From Nitrospira sp. (lineage in GTDB: Bacteria > Nitrospirota > Nitrospiria > Nitrospirales > Nitrospiraceae), in the NCBI GenBank assembly GCA_015903945.1, contig JABMDL010000007.1, forward strand, positions 75,653 through 118,412: a stretch of DNA of 42,760 nucleotides, read 5' to 3'. A program made the position numbers and the translations under genes. Each line of letters starts with the position of its first letter. The stretch's first letter is position 1. The notes beneath the pieces are model-generated. The model worked only from the letters and a program-made list of their open reading frames with translations, ran no database searches and had not been told where the DNA came from. Shown piece after piece: positions 39,801-42,760 of this stretch.

Positions 39801-40241
39801 CGGCAGTGGCTGGTGACGAACCTATTTTCCGACCCTTCCACGTGGTCTCATGCGCATGAGCCTCGTATACGAAATCCCCTGCTCATGGCTGGCCACATGC
39901 TGGCTGGACTGTGGCGGGCTACCAGGCCGACGGTGACTCGGCGGCGGCGGATTCTCCGTCGACGCTGCTTTGCTCCCGTCAGAATTCAAGTCGGCGATCG
40001 ATCACATTGGGCAATTCTACGTGACCGTTCCTCTCGCGGGCTCGGGCTCCTCGTGTGGGGGCGTCCCGCCGCGGGTGACTCAGCTCCGCATGTCCTCCAG
40101 GCCGGCTGCTTATTTGCACCGTTGTATTACCGGCAATGGCTGCCGGGAGTCTGGCGGGTGGGACTCAGACCGTTGTCTGTTCCAGTCGATTTCCACACAC
40201 ACACACTACCGATCCAACACGTACTCCCGAGTTCACAATGA
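36810..40241 (+). CDS. GH8 endoglucanase - cellulose synthase (BcsA) - PilZ fusion protein
   Basis: A 1143-residue protein that joins functions usually split between BcsZ and BcsA. Order: signal peptide (1-25); GH8 glucanase (about 35-375) with general acid Glu73 in TSEGQGYAM and Asp in TDADTDIALALL (126-130); membrane helices (about 398-475, YLAWRFNETINW); GT2 synthase (about 494-740) with DD (531-532), DTD (578-580), TED (672-674) and QRRRW (710-714); more membrane helices; the gating-loop motif FKVTPKG (833-839); a PilZ domain with RISKR (915-919) and DLSLSG (937-942); and a second PilZ-like motif DRSSRG (1072-1077). The topology is sensible: glucanase outside, synthase inside. All catalytic motifs look intact. 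It shares ATGA with the BcsC-like gene. The glucan product is inferred to be cellulose. Confidence 0.92.
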   Translation: MPYFRLSSIVLLPLLCLLVPAGMSADARTSSPSSDRLIQQQDDLSALWSFYRLTYIRDGKVISLDEQGVTTSEGQGYAMLRAVWSNDRSTFEAVWRWTQQHLQVRNDKLFAWKWHGKVLSLHTATDADTDIALALLLAARRFDNGEYEREALAILYSIWDLELLHLPSGSYVTAGNWSVHEDYPTIHVAYLAPYAYEIFASIDTQHDWRKIIESSYALLHWLYDEGRTVLPPEVVYLDREHGTFLLKHPRSGEAAAFGYDAFPLFWRVALDAQWFNRSEAALRKKMLNFFWSEWRTRGKFFDRYAVTGEPRSSLEGLPLYATVHALAALDHPELARRLAEIKLPVLHANALAGTHTPYYLHNWLWFARATELQQARRYDEYFVFLRPFDFIGFAAHFPWELCAVTLTLSLIARWHWVLKLAFLVCGFGLCVQYLAWRFNETINWIEPGGPFISLCLWAAESYACSTVVLLMVQVGVARRAMPASVPTPTAGFQPSVDVFIPIYSESCDILEKTLIGAQAIDYSNKQIYVLDDSHRNEVQSLAERYGAMYIKGPKRHAKAGNLNNALAETTGELVVVFDTDHIPVTTFLQETVPFFADPRMGFVQTPHHFYNQDIFQRALGTGARIPNEQDLFNHAIQSGRDRWGGAFFVGSGAVFRRAAIREVDGFNLMSITEDIHTSQHLHAKGWKSAFVDKDLAVGLTAENLSSYIVQRRRWMLGCLQIFFKDNPLLCRGLPLRHRLGYFASLYYFFFPLARVIFWATPLYFLLFHLHPIFSDVSVLVAHVLPFIIILPLLSAALVPGWPRLLWSSTYETTVAFPLFRSMFDLFLPKRLGFKVTPKGIVSQRRTFDWRSSMSVLAATLITVIAMAKGMWEFWFFGIERDAYFFNLSWAGINLVLLLAGLSMAWERPQRRSEERISKRMPYELHSSGFRLAGTTDDLSLSGLSFLTPSADTIPDTFEVVLQGSSPMSFRAGAVYHEHLPARGVTCGAAFSPLDERQRQWLVTNLFSDPSTWSHAHEPRIRNPLLMAGHMLAGLWRATRPTVTRRRRILRRRCFAPVRIQVGDRSHWAILRDRSSRGLGLLVWGRPAAGDSAPHVLQAGCLFAPLYYRQWLPGVWRVGLRPLSVPVDFHTHTLPIQHVLPSSQ

Positions 40242-41848
40242 AGAAGAGAAAGGTTTTCGTCATGGGATATGCCCGTTTCCTCATGTGGTGTGCGTTCCTG
40301 TTTCTCCAAGCCTGGGCGGCCATCCCAGGGCAGGCCGAAGATTTCGTCGAGTCCTGGTACTTGTCTCGCGGGCGTTCCAATCTCGAGATCGAAAACTACA
40401 AAGCGGCGATCGAGGCTTTTGAGAAGGTTGTCGAACGAGACCCGACCCATCGCGAAGCCATGCGGAGCCTCGGTGTCGCCTATGAGAAGCAAGGCTTAAA
40501 AGACAAGGCGATCGAGCAATTCGATCGCTATCTCGCCCGGTGGGACGACGATGCCGAAATTGCCTTTGCCCAGGCGCAGGCATTGGAATGGTCGCGCTAT
40601 GCCTACCGCGAGAAAGACATGCTCAAGTATTACCGGATGGGCTTGAAGCGGAAGAACGATTCCATGATGCGGCTGAAGTACGCTGCGCATCTCGCCCGAA
40701 ACAAAGCCACAAGCCAGGAAGCTGTCGAGCAATATGAGAAAGTGCTGGAGGTACAGCCTCACAATGCCGAAGCCCATCGGGGGCTGGCCAAAGCCTATGC
40801 CTGGCTGGGCCAAAATGATTTGGCGCTTTATCATGCGAATCTGGCACGAGCGCGGACGAAACGGGAACCGGGGGACCTGACCGCCTTGCGCCAAGACATG
40901 TCAAAAGGGCGAGAGCCGGCGGTCGAAGGAGTGCTCGGTGTCCTCGCCCAACCGGAACGACCGTTTGAATTGTACGGAGTTCGGCTCGGCTCGCGCGGCA
41001 AGTTCGACGCGACGCCCTTTACGACGACCCATGTCGAAGTGGGCGCCGAGCATTTTCGGAACTCCACGGACGACCGGACCGGCGGATATATCTCCTTCGG
41101 CAATCGGCTCCGGTTCAATCCCTCCAACCGCCTCGACGCCATGATCGAGTACCATACCGCGCCGAGAGGTGACGGCATGGCCTATCGAGTCGAGTACACG
41201 TATGAGCGGCCGACATTTTTGATCCGCCCGGGCGTGAAGCGAGACTTTCGTTATGATTCATTCGCGGCATTGGTCGGCTCGCGTGACTCCGGACAGCTCG
41301 TGGGCCTAGCCCGATCGACACAGTTCTACAGCGACCTGCTGTTCGATCTCGACTCGGTTCACGTGAAGATCACCCCCTTCGTCGGATGGGTCACGGCGGA
41401 ACGGCTGAGCTCAAATACGCAGGTCGGAGTGGACACCAAACTGTCGGTGCCGCTGTGGCAAAAGGAGCAGTGGGACATTGCCGGTGAATATTTGTTCCAC
41501 CTGACACACTACGGAGAGAATCACGGCGGGTTTCAGCCGAGCACCCAGGAGCCTTTGGCCGGCGGATACTTTAGTCCTCAGGTGTTTGTCAACCAAATCC
41601 CGAGGTTTGCGGCAACCTACCACATGGAGAATCAGGATGAAGTGTATGTCGCCGCCGGCCCCGCCTTGCAATACATCGACGAGGCCTCACGATCTGCGGT
41701 ATTTCGCATCGGAGGTGATGCGCATGCGGCCTATACGAAGCAGCTGTCCAAACCCTGGCTGTTCAAGGTCATGGCGGACTACACCCAAATTACCAGCGTC
41801 TACATGCGTCTCCAGGTCAACGGCCTGCTGGTCTACACGTTCCATTGA
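40238..41848 (+). CDS. BcsC-like TPR and outer-membrane beta-barrel protein
   Basis: A 536-residue protein that probably exports the glucan across the outer membrane. After a signal peptide (FLMWCAFLFLQAWAAIPGQAED region) come several TPR units (about 45-230, such as YKAAIEAFEKVVERDPTHREAM and QEAVEQYEKVLEVQPHNAEAH), then a beta-barrel of alternating strands (about 265-536) ending LLVYTFH with a terminal aromatic residue. GGYFSPQVF near the C-terminal third is typical of the BcsC barrel. It is much shorter than enterobacterial BcsC (about 1150 residues) because it has fewer TPRs. The ATG at 40238 overlaps the synthase stop (ATGA); ATG at 40262 is an alternative. galE follows 108 bp later. Confidence 0.85.
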   Translation: MKKRKVFVMGYARFLMWCAFLFLQAWAAIPGQAEDFVESWYLSRGRSNLEIENYKAAIEAFEKVVERDPTHREAMRSLGVAYEKQGLKDKAIEQFDRYLARWDDDAEIAFAQAQALEWSRYAYREKDMLKYYRMGLKRKNDSMMRLKYAAHLARNKATSQEAVEQYEKVLEVQPHNAEAHRGLAKAYAWLGQNDLALYHANLARARTKREPGDLTALRQDMSKGREPAVEGVLGVLAQPERPFELYGVRLGSRGKFDATPFTTTHVEVGAEHFRNSTDDRTGGYISFGNRLRFNPSNRLDAMIEYHTAPRGDGMAYRVEYTYERPTFLIRPGVKRDFRYDSFAALVGSRDSGQLVGLARSTQFYSDLLFDLDSVHVKITPFVGWVTAERLSSNTQVGVDTKLSVPLWQKEQWDIAGEYLFHLTHYGENHGGFQPSTQEPLAGGYFSPQVFVNQIPRFAATYHMENQDEVYVAAGPALQYIDEASRSAVFRIGGDAHAAYTKQLSKPWLFKVMADYTQITSVYMRLQVNGLLVYTFH

Positions 41849-41883
41849 ACCGAGGGATGCGTGCCCGCTCTCTCAATTCCTCC

Positions 41884-41911
41884 TTGACCTCCCCTCGTGA
41901 TCTGATACCCT
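41884..41911 (+). promoter_or_regulatory. possible promoter of galE
   Basis: TTGACC (41884-41889), 16 nt, then TACCCT (41906-41911) preceded by TGA, an extended -10 pattern. It lies 45 nt before the galE GTG. Confidence 0.4.
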
Positions 41912-41956
41912 CGACCTGAGGGACACCACGCGCAACAATCCAGCTGGAGGTACTGC

Positions 41957-42760
41957 GTGATTCTTGTTACAGGCGGTGCCGGATATATCGGATCGCACAC
42001 CTGCGTCGAGTTGCTTCAGGCAGGACACGAGGTGACCGTCTTCGACAATTTCAGCAACAGCCATCCGGAGTCGCTTGAACGCGTACACAAGATCACCGGA
42101 AAGCGGCTCCGCTCGATCCGCGGCGACATCCGGGACCAGGCGGCGCTGGTGACGGCTCTGCGAGACAGCGGCGCGCACGCGGTGATCCATTTTGCCGGCC
42201 TCAAGGCCGTCGGCGAATCCGTCCAGCAACCGCTGTCCTACTACGACAATAATGTCGTCGGCTCACTACGTCTCCTAGAGGCGATGAGAACCTGTGACGT
42301 CATGACACTGGTCTTCAGCTCATCCGCGACGGTGTACGGCGATCCACAACGGCTCCCGTTGACAGAAGATCATCCGCTTTCGGCGACCAATCCATATGGA
42401 CAGACCAAACTGACAGTCGAGCACATGCTGCGGGATGTGCAGCGCAGCGATGCCTCGTGGCGCATTGGGATTCTCCGCTATTTCAATCCAGTCGGCGCCC
42501 ATACAAGCGGATTGATCGGCGAGGCCCCGCAGGGTACGCCGAACAACTTGATGCCCTTCGTGGCGCAGGTAGCCATTGGCCGCCGCCCGCATGTGAATGT
42601 GTTCGGCGATGACTACCCCACCCCCGACGGCACCGGTGTGCGGGACTACATTCATGTCGTAGATCTCGCCATCGGACATCTCAAAGCATTGGACGCGCTT
42701 AGGCACTGGACCAACCCGGCGGAATGTCTCACGGTCAATCTCGGGACAGGAACCGGCTAC
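41957..42760 (+). CDS. galE: UDP-glucose 4-epimerase, 3'-truncated by the window edge
   Basis: GalE interconverts UDP-glucose and UDP-galactose with bound NAD. The visible 268 residues (about 330-340 expected) hold the Rossmann motif [33 protein letters not shown], the catalytic Ser region [16 protein letters not shown] (the YxxxK pair), [10 protein letters not shown] and [15 protein letters not shown]. It starts on GTG at 41957, 6 nt after GGAGG. It follows the glucan locus in the same direction and uses the same precursor, UDP-glucose. Confidence 0.95.
   Translation, partial: MILVTGGAGYIGSHTCVELLQAGHEVTVFDNFSNSHPESLERVHKITGKRLRSIRGDIRDQAALVTALRDSGAHAVIHFAGLKAVGESVQQPLSYYDNNVVGSLRLLEAMRTCDVMTLVFSSSATVYGDPQRLPLTEDHPLSATNPYGQTKLTVEHMLRDVQRSDASWRIGILRYFNPVGAHTSGLIGEAPQGTPNNLMPFVAQVAIGRRPHVNVFGDDYPTPDGTGVRDYIHVVDLAIGHLKALDALRHWTNPAECLTVNLGTGTGY

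Overview
The window looks like a piece of a chromosome from a Nitrospira-like bacterium (phylum Nitrospirota): moderately high GC, tightly packed genes on both strands, a copper nitrite reductase of the periplasmic lipoprotein kind beside an exported truncated haemoglobin and a small cytochrome c, and many lipoproteins and two-component or sigma-54 regulators. The genus is inferred from gene content; no rRNA or tRNA gene was seen to confirm it.

Layout. 1-7.4 kb: 3' part of a proline-catabolism P5C dehydrogenase, an exported protein of unknown function, an SDR oxidoreductase, bioD, a leftward operon (DGQHR protein, SRPBCC protein, thiE) and queG. 7.4-11.4 kb: a nitrogen-oxide module (nirK, exported globin, cytochrome c) followed by a sigma-54 activator with a degenerate receiver. 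11.4-14.3 kb: accessory DNA with a Phd/PIN toxin-antitoxin pair, a gene-poor stretch and two lipoprotein genes, the second frameshifted. 14.4-28.8 kb: a housekeeping core with mutS2, the gap-pgk-tpiA-secG glycolysis/secretion operon, ilvE, a PilZ protein, the rplU-rpmA-obgE-proB-nadD-rsfS cluster, a LapA-LapB-like fusion and bioB. 28.7-35.8 kb: a response regulator and histidine kinase pair, small membrane or lipoprotein genes, a TPR gene broken by an exact 19-bp tandem duplication, a trmL remnant and an OmpA-family lipoprotein. 36.8-42.76 kb: a cellulose-type exopolysaccharide locus made of one giant protein (secreted GH8 glucanase, BcsA synthase, two PilZ-like modules), a BcsC-like TPR/beta-barrel protein translationally coupled to it, and galE, cut by the right edge.

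Main points. (1) The GH8-BcsA-PilZ fusion plus BcsC-like porin, with no bcsB in view, is the best candidate for an undescribed system. (2) Short 7-bp periodic repeats recur at four gene junctions or gene starts, one inside queG. (3) Three genes are visibly broken (TPR gene, fn3-like lipoprotein, trmL). (4) rsfS appears to start on ATC. (5) The regulator beside nirK carries Glu at the usual phospho-Asp position and GAFTDA in place of GAFTGA. All functions are read from motifs and remembered family features; no database search was run.
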